Positions 1-8,251 of a DNA stretch of 64,000 bases are shown here, piece by piece. How positions within the stretch are numbered: position 1 is the stretch's first letter; each line of letters starts with the position of its first letter. The translations under genes and the position numbers were made by a program. This DNA is from Elusimicrobiota bacterium (GTDB lineage: Bacteria; Elusimicrobiota; Elusimicrobia; FEN-1173), in the NCBI GenBank assembly GCA_016722575.1, contig JADKIY010000001.1:248001-312000 (forward strand), read 5' to 3'. A model generated the notes under the pieces. That model was not told the DNA's origin and searched no databases. It worked only from the letters and a program-made list of their open reading frames with translations.

Positions 1-1
1 C

Positions 2-553
2 ACCGATGCCGGGGTTTTGTTACTTCTGGCGGATATCGCTCGACGTCGGGGCGACGCCAAGGACCGGTTGCGTTGGATCGACCGAACCGTCGAACTTTAC
101 CGCGAACACCCGGGCGCTCTGCTCGCCCGGGGATGGGCCTACCTGGACATCGGACGCGTTTCGGACGCGGTGGTGGACGCGAAGCTGGTTTCGGACGCCT
201 ACCCCCGGCTTGCTTCGGCCCAGGCCCTCCTTTCCCGGGCCTACCTATTAATCGGGCGTTCCGATGAAGCGGTCGTCGTGGCCGGTCAGGCGGTGGGACT
301 TAACGGAGGCGATGTGGATGCCCAATTGGCTCTCGGTCTTTCCCAGGCGGCTCAAAAGAACGCGACCGCTGCCGAGACTTGCTTTCTTAAGGCTCTTGAA
401 ATTGACCCTTTTTCCGCGGAGGCTCGGGCGGATTATGCCCGTTTCTTGAGTAGCCAGAACCGGCCCGAAGAGTCTCGAAAACAATGGTCGGAGGCCTCTC
501 GCCTGGAACCGAGCGTTTTCCCATCGCCGGGCCTCCCGAAAATCAAACGGTGA
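2..553 (+). CDS. TPR-repeat protein, 3' part only
   Basis: The reading frame is open to the left edge of the window, so only about the last 183 residues are visible and the true start lies upstream. The visible part is a run of helical repeats with the spacing and residues of tetratricopeptide repeats (for example ALLARGWAYLDIG and EIDPFSAEARADYARFL). TPR proteins are scaffolds, so no specific role can be given. Its TGA overlaps the GTG proposed for the rhomboid gene by 4 nt, which suggests one transcript with that membrane protease. Confidence 0.75.
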   Translation, partial: TDAGVLLLLADIARRRGDAKDRLRWIDRTVELYREHPGALLARGWAYLDIGRVSDAVVDAKLVSDAYPRLASAQALLSRAYLLIGRSDEAVVVAGQAVGLNGGDVDAQLALGLSQAAQKNATAAETCFLKALEIDPFSAEARADYARFLSSQNRPEESRKQWSEASRLEPSVFPSPGLPKIKR

Positions 554-1215
554 TTCCCCTCAAAGACAACATCAAAGGGCGTACTTTCCCTTTTGTTAAT
601 ATCCTGTTGATTTTGGTTAATGCCGGGGTTTTCTATCTCGAACTTCGCCAGTCTTCTCCCCAGGCCCTTAAGTCATTTTTAACCGAATGGGCTCTAATTC
701 CACACTTATTAATCAATCATCCAAGAACAGAGTGGTTTAAAATCCCCACTTCTATGTTTCTTCACGCCGGATGGATGCATCTTTTGGGCAATATGCTTTA
801 CCTGTGGATTTTTGGGGACAATGTGGAAGACCGGATGGGACACCGCCGTTACCTATTATTCTACCTGCTTGTCGGATCCTGTGCCGCCCTTTCCCAGGTC
901 TACCTTAACCCCCGCTCATCGCTGCCTTTGGTAGGAGCTTCCGGGGCCATTGCCGGTGTCATGGGGGCTTACTTCATCCTGTTCCCTAAAGCCAAAATCA
1001 TGGCCTTGGTCCCGATTTGGATCTTTATTCGTTTCATCGAGATCCCGGCAATTCTTTTTTTGGGTTTTTGGTTCCTGCTCCAGGCCCTCCAGAGCTGGGG
1101 GTCAATATTAAGCGCCTCCGCCGGAGGCGCCGATGCCGGCGGTGTGGCTTGGTGGGCCCACGCCGGCGGCTTCTTGGCTGGATTCCTCTTCGTTTTCCCC
1201 TTTAAGAAAAGATAG
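550..1215 (+). CDS. Rhomboid-family intramembrane serine protease
   Basis: A polytopic membrane protein with the rhomboid signatures in order: HAGWMHLLGNMLYLWIFG with the conserved GN, a GASG motif carrying the probable nucleophile serine, and WWAHAGGFLAGF carrying the catalytic histidine. Rhomboids cleave transmembrane helices of other proteins within the bilayer; the substrate here is unknown. The open frame reaches back to an ATG at 484, but GTG 550 is preferred. It gives the usual short N-terminus (MIPLKDN then PFVN and the first helix) and overlaps the upstream TGA as GTGA. The length of about 221 aa fits compact bacterial rhomboids. Confidence 0.88.
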   Translation: MIPLKDNIKGRTFPFVNILLILVNAGVFYLELRQSSPQALKSFLTEWALIPHLLINHPRTEWFKIPTSMFLHAGWMHLLGNMLYLWIFGDNVEDRMGHRRYLLFYLLVGSCAALSQVYLNPRSSLPLVGASGAIAGVMGAYFILFPKAKIMALVPIWIFIRFIEIPAILFLGFWFLLQALQSWGSILSASAGGADAGGVAWWAHAGGFLAGFLFVFPFKKR

Positions 1216-1225
1216 CCCCCCCGCC

Positions 1226-1576
1226 TTATCCGCCGGGCGTCATATACCGATCAATCATCTCCCGGAGGCGCTGGTGCGAATGAGGGTCAATTTCCCACCA
1301 ACGCGAATCGGAAATCAGCCCCAAAACAAAATCAAGCAGCGGCTTCCCCCTCACCATCAACTGCGCGTAGTTTCTTCCCCCGTGATTGTATGGACCATAG
1401 AGCCTGGCGCCTGGAATTCGGGCGGACAACCACTCCAAGAGCGGCTGATGCCGGACATGCATTTTGATGAGAATATGAGGCTGGCGCCCGTCCCCGCCAA
1501 AGTGCCCCCCTCCCACCAGCAAACCGATGATTACGCCGCGCTCAAAATCAGTTAAACTTCTTTTCGCCTTCTCCAT
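1226..1576 (-). CDS. LAGLIDADG-like homing-endonuclease-fold protein, possibly catalytically dead
   Basis: A stand-alone minus-strand gene of 116 aa, one of very few genes against the local direction. Residues about 13-27 read GVIIGLLVGGGHFGGDG, which aligns with the LAGLIDADG helix (GLxxxDGSF pattern). The position normally holding the catalytic Asp/Glu is Gly here. The later YGPYNHGGRNYAQLMVRGKPLL segment resembles the beta-saddle part of small stand-alone relatives that I recall from actinobacteria. A GGAGG ribosome site lies 4 nt before the ATG. It sits convergent to the rhomboid gene and ends 10 nt from it. It could be a domesticated DNA-binding protein; the family call is by pattern only. 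Confidence 0.6.
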   Translation of the reverse strand: MEKAKRSLTDFERGVIIGLLVGGGHFGGDGRQPHILIKMHVRHQPLLEWLSARIPGARLYGPYNHGGRNYAQLMVRGKPLLDFVLGLISDSRWWEIDPHSHQRLREMIDRYMTPGG

Positions 1577-1590
1577 AACGCCTCCGAGGA

Positions 1591-1608
1591 ATGTTTCATG
1601 TTAAACAT
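1591..1608. promoter_or_regulatory. Perfect inverted repeat between divergent genes
   Basis: ATGTTT, a 6-nt centre (catgtt), then AAACAT form a perfect inverted repeat. It lies just upstream of the minus-strand LAGLIDADG-like gene and about 95 nt upstream of the amidase gene. It could be an operator or a weak hairpin in the minus-strand leader. No matching repeat was noticed elsewhere in the window, so its role is open. Confidence 0.3.
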
Positions 1609-1690
1609 CCCGGTGTAACAATACAACAATCCCCGCTTTTTCTCAATCACACGGGATAAGGACGACGGGGAAAAGGGCGTCGATGTTTAA

Positions 1691-1705
1691 TATAATGAGG
1701 GCATG
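1691..1705 (+). promoter_or_regulatory. -10 box abutting the amidase start (leaderless candidate)
   Basis: A perfect TATAAT at 1691-1696 is followed by 6 nt and then ATG at 1703. Transcription would start at about the A of the start codon. No convincing -35 hexamer or Shine-Dalgarno sequence is visible. Confidence 0.55.
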
Positions 1706-3283
1706 CCCTTAAAAAAGTCCGCCGCCTGGCTCCTGGCGGGTGTCGCCCTCCTGGGCGCCGCTCGGCGACCGCCCTGGCCCGCCGAATCCATGAACGTCGT
1801 GGTGGACGGCGAAAACCGCGGTCCCGTCACTTTCTTTCGCGTGGACGGCGTCGCCTGCCTGCCGCTGGAAAACCTGCAGAAAATTTACGGCGGCCGCGTC
1901 GCCTGGAAGCGCGTTTCGAGAAAATTCGACTACCGCCTCGAAAACCGCACCGCCGAATTCGTTTTAGACAGTTCCTCCGCCATCGTGGGGGGGCAACCGA
2001 TCGCCTTGGAAACGGCCGTGCGTTGGTGGGGGGACTCCGCCTTTCTGCCCGTTTCCCTTCTGACGACCCCCGCGCACCAGGCCTTCACAAAAACCAAAAC
2101 CCAATGGATCGACGCCCCGCCGTCTTTGACCGTCGACCCCATCCCGTCCATCTCCTCCGCCCGGGTCTTCAATTACCCCCGGGAGACCCGCGTTTCCGTC
2201 GAGATCGGACCCGACGTGGATTATCGTTTGCTCGGCCAACGAGACAACACGCTCTACCTACGCCTTTTTGACGGCCGGGCCGCCCAATCCGAAAAGCTCA
2301 CGTTCGACGAGGGCACCGTCGCCTCCGTCCAAATGGATCCCCACGCCCGAACCACGGACCTGACCGTTCAACTGGCCACGGGCGCCGGGACGCCCGACAT
2401 CTACACCACCGCCTCGCCCCGCACTCTCACCATCGATGTGCCGAAAGGCGCGGTATGGTCCCCGGCGCGCCGCCCACCGCCGATGGAGGACAACGGCCCC
2501 GTTCTGGTCGCCCCGCCTTCGGCCGCCCCCCCCCGGTCCTCCTTGGACGCGCCCTACCTGGCCCTGTCGCCCCTCCGCACCATCGTGATCGACGCGGGCC
2601 ACGGAGGCAAAGACGTGGGCGCGGTGGGGCCCGGCGGAACTTACGAAAAAGACGTCAATCTTCGCACCGCCCGGGCCCTGGCCCAATTGCTTCGCTCGGA
2701 GGACCGCTTCAATGTCCTTCTCACGCGAGCCGACGACCGATTCCTCACGCTGGAAGAACGCTCGGCCGTGGCCAACAAAAACAAAGCCGACCTCTTCATC
2801 TCCCTGCACTGCAACGCCGGACTGACGCGGGCCTCCAATGGATTTGAAATTTATTACCTTTCGGAAAAAGCCACCGACGACGAAGCCGCGGCGGTCGCCC
2901 GCCGCGAAAACGCCGTCGTCGATTTGGAAGGCGTGGCCGGGCCGGCCAAGGAAAAAGTCGAGGAGCTGCTGTGGTCTCTGGCCCGAAACGAACACATGAA
3001 CGATTCCTCCGAAATCGCCGCCCTGATCGCCCGCCAGGCCGGGCAGCGATTGCCCCTGATCAACCGGGGGGTCAAACAGGCCGGTTTCTATGTTCTGCGC
3101 GGGACGGCCATGCCCGCCATTCTCATTGAAACGGGGTTCATCACCCATCCCAAAGAAGAAGGGCTTTTGCGCTCCACCCGTTATCACCAGAAACTGATCG
3201 AAACGGTTTACGCCGGATTGCTGGACTACGAAAAACGAAAAATCCAGGCGCGCCTGGCGCAGTCGTCGGCGGGGGGAAATTGA
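1703..3283 (+). CDS. N-acetylmuramoyl-L-alanine amidase (AmiC-type, AMIN + Amidase_3)
   Basis: A secreted peptidoglycan hydrolase that cleaves the amide bond between MurNAc and the stem peptide, typically at division sites. Residues 1-29 look like a signal peptide. About 30-115 resembles a copper-amine-oxidase N-terminal-like stalk, about 150-245 an AMIN domain, then a Pro-rich linker. About 290-515 is the Amidase_3 domain with zinc ligands in DAGHGG, TYEKDVN and SLHCNAG and the catalytic Glu in ILIETGF. At 526 aa it is in the normal range for AMIN-containing amidases. A TATAAT sits 6 nt before the ATG, and the stop shares one base with the murI start, so the gene probably heads the murI-queC operon. 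Confidence 0.9.
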   Translation: MPLKKSAAWLLAGVALLGAARRPPWPAESMNVVVDGENRGPVTFFRVDGVACLPLENLQKIYGGRVAWKRVSRKFDYRLENRTAEFVLDSSSAIVGGQPIALETAVRWWGDSAFLPVSLLTTPAHQAFTKTKTQWIDAPPSLTVDPIPSISSARVFNYPRETRVSVEIGPDVDYRLLGQRDNTLYLRLFDGRAAQSEKLTFDEGTVASVQMDPHARTTDLTVQLATGAGTPDIYTTASPRTLTIDVPKGAVWSPARRPPPMEDNGPVLVAPPSAAPPRSSLDAPYLALSPLRTIVIDAGHGGKDVGAVGPGGTYEKDVNLRTARALAQLLRSEDRFNVLLTRADDRFLTLEERSAVANKNKADLFISLHCNAGLTRASNGFEIYYLSEKATDDEAAAVARRENAVVDLEGVAGPAKEKVEELLWSLARNEHMNDSSEIAALIARQAGQRLPLINRGVKQAGFYVLRGTAMPAILIETGFITHPKEEGLLRSTRYHQKLIETVYAGLLDYEKRKIQARLAQSSAGGN

Positions 3284-4101
3284 TGGCCGCTCGCCCCCGC
3301 CCCATCGCCGTCTTTGATTCGGGCGTGGGTGGTCTCACCGTCCTCCGCGCCCTGGTTTCGCTTTTGCCCCGGGAACATTTCATCTACGTGGGAGACACGG
3401 CCCGCGTGCCCTACGGCTCGAAATCGGCGGAGTCCGTCAAGCGCTTTTCCATCGAAGTCGCGCGTTTTTTCCGACGAAAAAACGTCAAAATGATGGTCAC
3501 GGCCTGCAACACCGTTTCGGCCCTGGCCCTGCCGGAACTGCGGGCCTTCATGCCCGTCCCCGTCTTGGGCGTGATCGAACCCGGGGCCCGCGCCGCTCTG
3601 GCGGCGACCCGCACCGGCCGCGTGGGCATCATCGGCACCGAAGCCACGGTTCAAAGCCGCGCTTACGAGCGCGCGGTCCAACGGCTGGACGGCACCATCC
3701 GCGTTTTCAGCCGGGCCTGTCCCCTTTTCGTGCCGCTCGTCGAAGAAGGGTGGTCGGACCACCCGATCACTCAACGCGTGGCCGCCCTTTATTTGGCCCC
3801 CCTTCTTCGAAGAAAAATCGACACCCTGGTCCTGGGTTGCACCCATTACCCGCTGATTAAAAATGTACTGCGCCGCGTGGCCAAAACCGTTGAACTCATC
3901 GATTCCGCCGAAGAAACCGCCAAGGCCGTGCGCAGCCGCCTCGACCAGGACGGTCTCCTGGCGTCGCGGGGCCCCCGCGGACGCGTGGACTATTTTTCCT
4001 CCGACGACCCGGCCAAGTTTTCTCGCCTTGGCCACCGATTCCTCGGTTGGAACCTACCCAACGTTTCCCGCATCCGCCTGGAAGGCGTTGACGGCGTCTG
4101 A
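3283..4101 (+). CDS. murI: Glutamate racemase
   Basis: Converts L-glutamate to D-glutamate for peptidoglycan. The two catalytic cysteines are present in the family contexts TACNTVSA (about residue 75) and LGCTHYPL (about residue 187). The N-terminal FDSGVGGLTVLRAL and YVGDTARVPYG motifs are also typical. The ATG at 3283 shares its A with the amidase TGA. A TTG one codon earlier is possible but less likely. Length 272 aa is normal. Its place after an amidase and ahead of murC-murB-ddl fits a cell-wall operon. Confidence 0.95.
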   Translation: MAARPRPIAVFDSGVGGLTVLRALVSLLPREHFIYVGDTARVPYGSKSAESVKRFSIEVARFFRRKNVKMMVTACNTVSALALPELRAFMPVPVLGVIEPGARAALAATRTGRVGIIGTEATVQSRAYERAVQRLDGTIRVFSRACPLFVPLVEEGWSDHPITQRVAALYLAPLLRRKIDTLVLGCTHYPLIKNVLRRVAKTVELIDSAEETAKAVRSRLDQDGLLASRGPRGRVDYFSSDDPAKFSRLGHRFLGWNLPNVSRIRLEGVDGV

Positions 4102-4138
4102 CCGCGTTCGGCGCGCGGCAGCGACGAATCTGACCGGC

Positions 4139-4915
4139 ATGAAAAGAATTCGACCCCTCGGCCGCTCCGGCCGTTTTCAAAAAACACATCGACCGGCTCG
4201 GCCCGGGCGCGCCGTCGTCTTGCTTTCGGGAGGGCTCGATTCGGCCACCGCCCTTTATTGGGCTCTCAAAATGAAAAAATGGGACTGCCGGGCCATCGCC
4301 TTCGATTACGGCCAACGCCACCGCCGGGAACTTCGATCCGCTCGCGCCGTGGCCCGCCGGGCCCGAGTGCCGCTCCAAGTCGTTTCCTTTCGATTGCCCT
4401 GGGGGGGAAGTCGCCTGTTGGACAAAGGCGCCCTGCCCGACCACCCCCTTCACGCCATCGGCCGGGGACCCATTCCCTCGACGTACGTCCCCGCTCGGAA
4501 CACCGTGTTTCTCTCCTTCGCCTTTTCCTGCGCCGACGCCCTCGACGTTCCCAACGTGGTCATCGGCGCCAACGCCCTGGATTATTCCGGCTACCCCGAC
4601 TGCCGGCCCGCCTACCTGCGGGCCATGGAAACCGTGGGACGCCGCGGCACCCGCCTCGGCGCCGAGCGAAAAAAACCGCCGCGTTTGTGGGCCCCGCTCC
4701 TTCGCCTGAACAAAGCCGACATCGTTCGACTGGCCTTTCGCCTTCGGGTGCCGTTGAAACACACGTGGTCGTGCTACGCCGGAGGGGCGCGCCCCTGCGG
4801 CCGATGCGATTCCTGCCGCTTGCGCGCCGACGGTTTTCGACGGGCGGGCCGCGCCGACCCCGCCGATCCGCGGCCGAAAGTGGTATCCTCCACGGGCTCC
4901 CGCCAACGACCATGA
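4139..4915 (+). CDS. queC: 7-cyano-7-deazaguanine synthase
   Basis: Converts 7-carboxy-7-deazaguanine to preQ0 with ATP and ammonia, for queuosine in tRNA. The N-terminal PP-loop SGGLDSATALYWAL (about residue 30) and the C-terminal zinc-binding CYAGGARPCGRCDSC are both intact. The frame is open upstream into murI, but ATG 4139 gives the family's normal N-terminus, with a basic extension of about 22 residues before the first strand. The TGA overlaps the queE ATG (ATGA). queE follows directly, while queD lies about 35 kb away on the minus strand. Confidence 0.94.
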   Translation: MKRIRPLGRSGRFQKTHRPARPGRAVVLLSGGLDSATALYWALKMKKWDCRAIAFDYGQRHRRELRSARAVARRARVPLQVVSFRLPWGGSRLLDKGALPDHPLHAIGRGPIPSTYVPARNTVFLSFAFSCADALDVPNVVIGANALDYSGYPDCRPAYLRAMETVGRRGTRLGAERKKPPRLWAPLLRLNKADIVRLAFRLRVPLKHTWSCYAGGARPCGRCDSCRLRADGFRRAGRADPADPRPKVVSSTGSRQRP

Positions 4916-5697
4916 CCGACCCCGCCCCGCTTTCCGAAGCCCCCGCCCCCCGCGACGACGCGCCCCGCGCGCCGGTATCGGAAATCTTCTCCTCCCTTCA
5001 GGGCGAAGGCCTGCACCTCGGCGAACGCCACGTGTTTGTCCGTTTCGCCGGGTGTCCTTGGCGTTGCCGCTACTGCGACACCCCGGACAGCTTGACCGAT
5101 GAAGGCCATCCCCGGTTGACCGTTCAAGACGTCTTGGAACGGGTGGGGGAAATGGCCCGGGAACGCCCCCACGCGGGCATCAGTCTGACCGGAGGGGAGC
5201 CCCTGCTTCAAACCGATTTTTTGGAAGCCCTCCTCCCCGGACTCAAAACCCTCGGCCTCCGGATCCATCTGGAAACCAGCGCCACCCACCCCCATTTGTT
5301 TCAACGGGTCGCCGCCGACATCGACGTCGTGGCGGCCGACATCAAATTGCCCTCGGCCATCGGCCGGCCCTTTTGGGCCGAACACGAGGAAGTCCTCCGT
5401 CGAGCGGGGGACAAAGCGTTCGCCAAGCTTGTCCTCACTTCCCAAACGACCGACGAGGAAATGGAGGAAGCGGTCAATCTCCTCCTTCGCCTGTCGCCCA
5501 CGCCGCCGCTCGTGCTTCAACCGGTGACCCCCGTCGCGGACTTGAATTTCCGCCTGCAGGACGCCCAATCGGCGGCGCCCGCGTCGGTCGTCCCACCGCC
5601 CCCGGCCCGCATCGTTTCCTGGTGGGACTGGGCCCGCCAAAAGCTTCCGTCGGTCAAACTGATTTCCCAAATGCATCCCGTCTGGGGGCTTCCTTGA
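4912..5697 (+). CDS. queE: 7-carboxy-7-deazaguanine synthase (radical SAM)
   Basis: Radical SAM enzyme turning 6-carboxy-tetrahydropterin into 7-carboxy-7-deazaguanine, the step before QueC. Diagnostic are the N-terminal SEIFSSLQGEGLHLGERHVF and the cluster motif CPWRCRYCD (C-x3-C-x2-C), followed by SLTGGEPLLQ. Length 261 aa is normal. The start is ATG 4912, overlapping the queC stop by 4 nt; the open frame upstream to 4258 is a queC shadow. Downstream, rlmI starts at a TTG overlapping this stop codon. Confidence 0.94.
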   Translation: MTDPAPLSEAPAPRDDAPRAPVSEIFSSLQGEGLHLGERHVFVRFAGCPWRCRYCDTPDSLTDEGHPRLTVQDVLERVGEMARERPHAGISLTGGEPLLQTDFLEALLPGLKTLGLRIHLETSATHPHLFQRVAADIDVVAADIKLPSAIGRPFWAEHEEVLRRAGDKAFAKLVLTSQTTDEEMEEAVNLLLRLSPTPPLVLQPVTPVADLNFRLQDAQSAAPASVVPPPPARIVSWWDWARQKLPSVKLISQMHPVWGLP

Positions 5698-6878
5698 AAT
5701 CCACCGATCCCGCCGCGCCGCCGGTCGTCCGGCTCAAACCCCACGAAGACCGACGCCTGCGCCGGGGCCATCTCTGGGTGTTTTCCAACGAAGTCCAATC
5801 CGCCCCCGACGGGTTGGAACCGGGGGCCTTGGTCCGCTTCGAATCCTCCCGGGAGGAACCTCTGGGCGTCGGCTTCTACAACCCCCAATCCTTGATTGCG
5901 GGCCGGGTGTTGGACCGCCGGCCCGTCCCGATCGACGTGGATTTTTTCACCGGCCGCCTTCGCCGCGCCCGGGAGCTTCGCGAACGCCTTTTCTCCGACG
6001 GCGCCTACCGCTGGGTCTTCGGGGAATCCGACGACCTGCCGGGGCTCGTGGTGGACCGGTTCGGCGACGCCGTGGTCGTCGAGTCCTTTTGCGCGGGCAT
6101 GGACCGCTTGACGCCTCTGGTTCTCGAAGCGGTAAAAACCTTCGGCCCGTGGAAAGCCGTCGTTTTAAAAAACGACGCGGCCGCCCGGCGTTTGGAGAAG
6201 TTGCCGGAATCGGTGTCGGCGGTTGAAGGCGCCCCGGACCGGCCCCATTGGTTCCAAGCGGACGGGCTCCACTTGGCGGCGGATCTGTTGGAAGGCCAAA
6301 AAACGGGCTACTTCTTTGATCACCGGGCGAACCGCGCCTCCGCGGCGCGGCTGGCCAAGGGCCAATCGGTCCTCGACGTTTTTTGCCACACGGGCGGGTT
6401 CGGGTTGGCGTGCGCTCAGTCCGGCGCGGCCCGGGTCACGGGCGTCGACGAGTCGGACCCCGCGCTCAACCTGGCGCGACTCGCCGCGGAAAAAAACGCC
6501 TTGGGCGACCGGGTCGCGTTCACCCGGGCCGACGCCTTCGATTTTTTAGTGACCTCCAAGGACAACCACGGCCTGGTCATCGTCGACCCACCGCGCTTCG
6601 CCTCGAACAAAAAAAACCTGCCTCAGGCCATCAAGGCCTACGTGCGCCTCAACACGCTGGCCCTCCGGCGGGTTTCCGGCGGCGGGTTTCTGGCCACGGC
6701 CAGTTGCTCCCAACACGTGGACCGCGAGGAATTCCGCCAAATCCTTTCCCGGGCCGTCCACGAATCGGGCCGCCGCGCCGTGGTGATTCACACGGCCGGC
6801 GCCGGGCCCGACCACCCCGTCCGCCCTTCCATGCCCGAGACGGATTATTTAAAGTTCGCTATACTGCACGTGACCTGA
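5694..6878 (+). CDS. rlmI: 23S rRNA (cytosine-C5) methyltransferase, RlmI family
   Basis: RlmI-type enzymes methylate C1962 of 23S rRNA (E. coli numbering). The N-terminal PUA domain (residues about 12-90, with RRGHLWVFSNEV) is followed by a middle domain. The SAM-binding fold carries VLDVFCHTGGFGLAC (about residue 229), the catalytic-region IVDPPRF and the C-terminal TASCSQHVDREEF. The start is TTG 5694 overlapping the queE TGA as TTGA. A longer frame to 5373 overlaps queE and is rejected. Length 394 aa is typical. Exact target specificity is inferred from the family. Confidence 0.87.
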   Translation: MKSTDPAAPPVVRLKPHEDRRLRRGHLWVFSNEVQSAPDGLEPGALVRFESSREEPLGVGFYNPQSLIAGRVLDRRPVPIDVDFFTGRLRRARELRERLFSDGAYRWVFGESDDLPGLVVDRFGDAVVVESFCAGMDRLTPLVLEAVKTFGPWKAVVLKNDAAARRLEKLPESVSAVEGAPDRPHWFQADGLHLAADLLEGQKTGYFFDHRANRASAARLAKGQSVLDVFCHTGGFGLACAQSGAARVTGVDESDPALNLARLAAEKNALGDRVAFTRADAFDFLVTSKDNHGLVIVDPPRFASNKKNLPQAIKAYVRLNTLALRRVSGGGFLATASCSQHVDREEFRQILSRAVHESGRRAVVIHTAGAGPDHPVRPSMPETDYLKFAILHVT

Positions 6879-8251
6879 TGTTCGGAAAAGTTCAACGCAT
6901 TCACTTCGTTGGAATCGGCGGCGCCGGCATGAGCGGCATCGCCGAAATTCTTTTGGTGCTTAAGTGCCAAGTCTCCGGCAGCGACTTAAAAGCCACCGAC
7001 GTTGTCGAACGGCTTCGGGGATTGGGGGCCAACGTCTTCACCGGCCACCGCGCGCGCCACGTGGAAGGCGTCGATGTGGTCGTGACCTCCACCGCCGTCG
7101 GTCCCGACAACCCCGAAGTGCTGGAAGCCCGCCGACGCGGCATCCCCATCATTCCCCGGATTGAAATGCTGGCGGAAATCGCCCGCTTGAAACACACCAT
7201 CGCCGTCGCGGGGTCCCATGGCAAAACCACGACGACCTCTTTGGCGGCCCTGGTTTTGCAAGCCGGGAACCTGGACCCCACCGTGGTCATCGGCGGACGG
7301 CTCCATTCCACCGGCACCGGGGCCCGGGTCGGCCAGGGGAAATACCTGGTGGCCGAAGCGGACGAATCCGACGGGTCTTTCTTGAAACTGTCCCCCACCT
7401 TGGCCGTCGTCACCAACATCGACGACGATCACTTGGACCACTGGAAAACCATGGACGCCCTGGACACCGGGTTCGTGGAATTCGCCAACAAAGTGCCTTT
7501 TTACGGCGCCGTGTTCATGTGCGCCGATGATCCCGGAGTCCAGCGGGTCCGCCCCCGCGTTCAACGGCCCGTCGTCGCCTACGGGTTTTCCGAAACCGCC
7601 GACCTCCGGGCGGAGGACGTTCGGTTCACCCCGGCCCAGGTGAGCTTTCGCGTCCGCCGGGGGAAGGACGCTTTGGGGTTGGTCCGTTGGGCGTGCCCCG
7701 GCCGCCACAACATATTAAACGCCCTGGCCGCCATCGGCGTCGGCCTCGAAACCGGCCTGGCCTTCGACTCCATCGCCGAATCCCTTTCCACCTTCACGGG
7801 CGTCGGCCGCCGGTTGGAGCTCAAGGGGGAAGCCGGGGGCGTGACCGTCGTCGACGATTACGGCCACCACCCCACCGAAATCAAAGCCACCGTCGAGGCC
7901 CTGCGTCAACGCTGGCCCGAACGCCGGGTCGTCGTGCTCTTTCAGCCCCACCGTTACTCCCGGACCAAACAATTGATGGACGCCTTCGCCCGGGCCTTCA
8001 CCGGCGTGGATCAACTTTTTCTTCTGGACATCTACCCCGCCGGCGAAAAACCGATTCCGGGCGTGACCAGCGACGCCTTGGCCGACCGGCTCCGGGCCCA
8101 GTCGATCCTCGTGGACCGCGTCGCCTCCACGGACGACGAACATCGCCTCGTCCCGTTGCTCCGCGCCAACGATGTGTTTTTGACCCTCGGGGCCGGGGAC
8201 GTCTGGAAATGGGGGGAAAAATTGCTGCCCCACCTCCACCGCCTCGCGTGA
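6878..8251 (+). CDS. murC: UDP-N-acetylmuramate--L-alanine ligase
   Basis: Adds L-Ala to UDP-MurNAc, the first stem-peptide step. The N-terminal Rossmann HFVGIGGAGMSGIAEIL is typical of MurC, and the ATP loop VAGSHGKTTTTSL (about residue 110) and FQPHRYSRTK near the C-terminal domain confirm it. ATG 6878 shares a base with the rlmI stop. Length 457 aa is normal. It leads murC-murB-ddl-ftsQ-ftsA-ftsZ, a classic dcw order. Confidence 0.96.
   Translation: MFGKVQRIHFVGIGGAGMSGIAEILLVLKCQVSGSDLKATDVVERLRGLGANVFTGHRARHVEGVDVVVTSTAVGPDNPEVLEARRRGIPIIPRIEMLAEIARLKHTIAVAGSHGKTTTTSLAALVLQAGNLDPTVVIGGRLHSTGTGARVGQGKYLVAEADESDGSFLKLSPTLAVVTNIDDDHLDHWKTMDALDTGFVEFANKVPFYGAVFMCADDPGVQRVRPRVQRPVVAYGFSETADLRAEDVRFTPAQVSFRVRRGKDALGLVRWACPGRHNILNALAAIGVGLETGLAFDSIAESLSTFTGVGRRLELKGEAGGVTVVDDYGHHPTEIKATVEALRQRWPERRVVVLFQPHRYSRTKQLMDAFARAFTGVDQLFLLDIYPAGEKPIPGVTSDALADRLRAQSILVDRVASTDDEHRLVPLLRANDVFLTLGAGDVWKWGEKLLPHLHRLA

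Noticed and set aside
1133..1555. Plus-strand open frame between rhomboid and amidase
   Set aside because: It begins inside the rhomboid gene and runs antisense to the LAGLIDADG-like gene, whose motifs and ribosome site are better supported.
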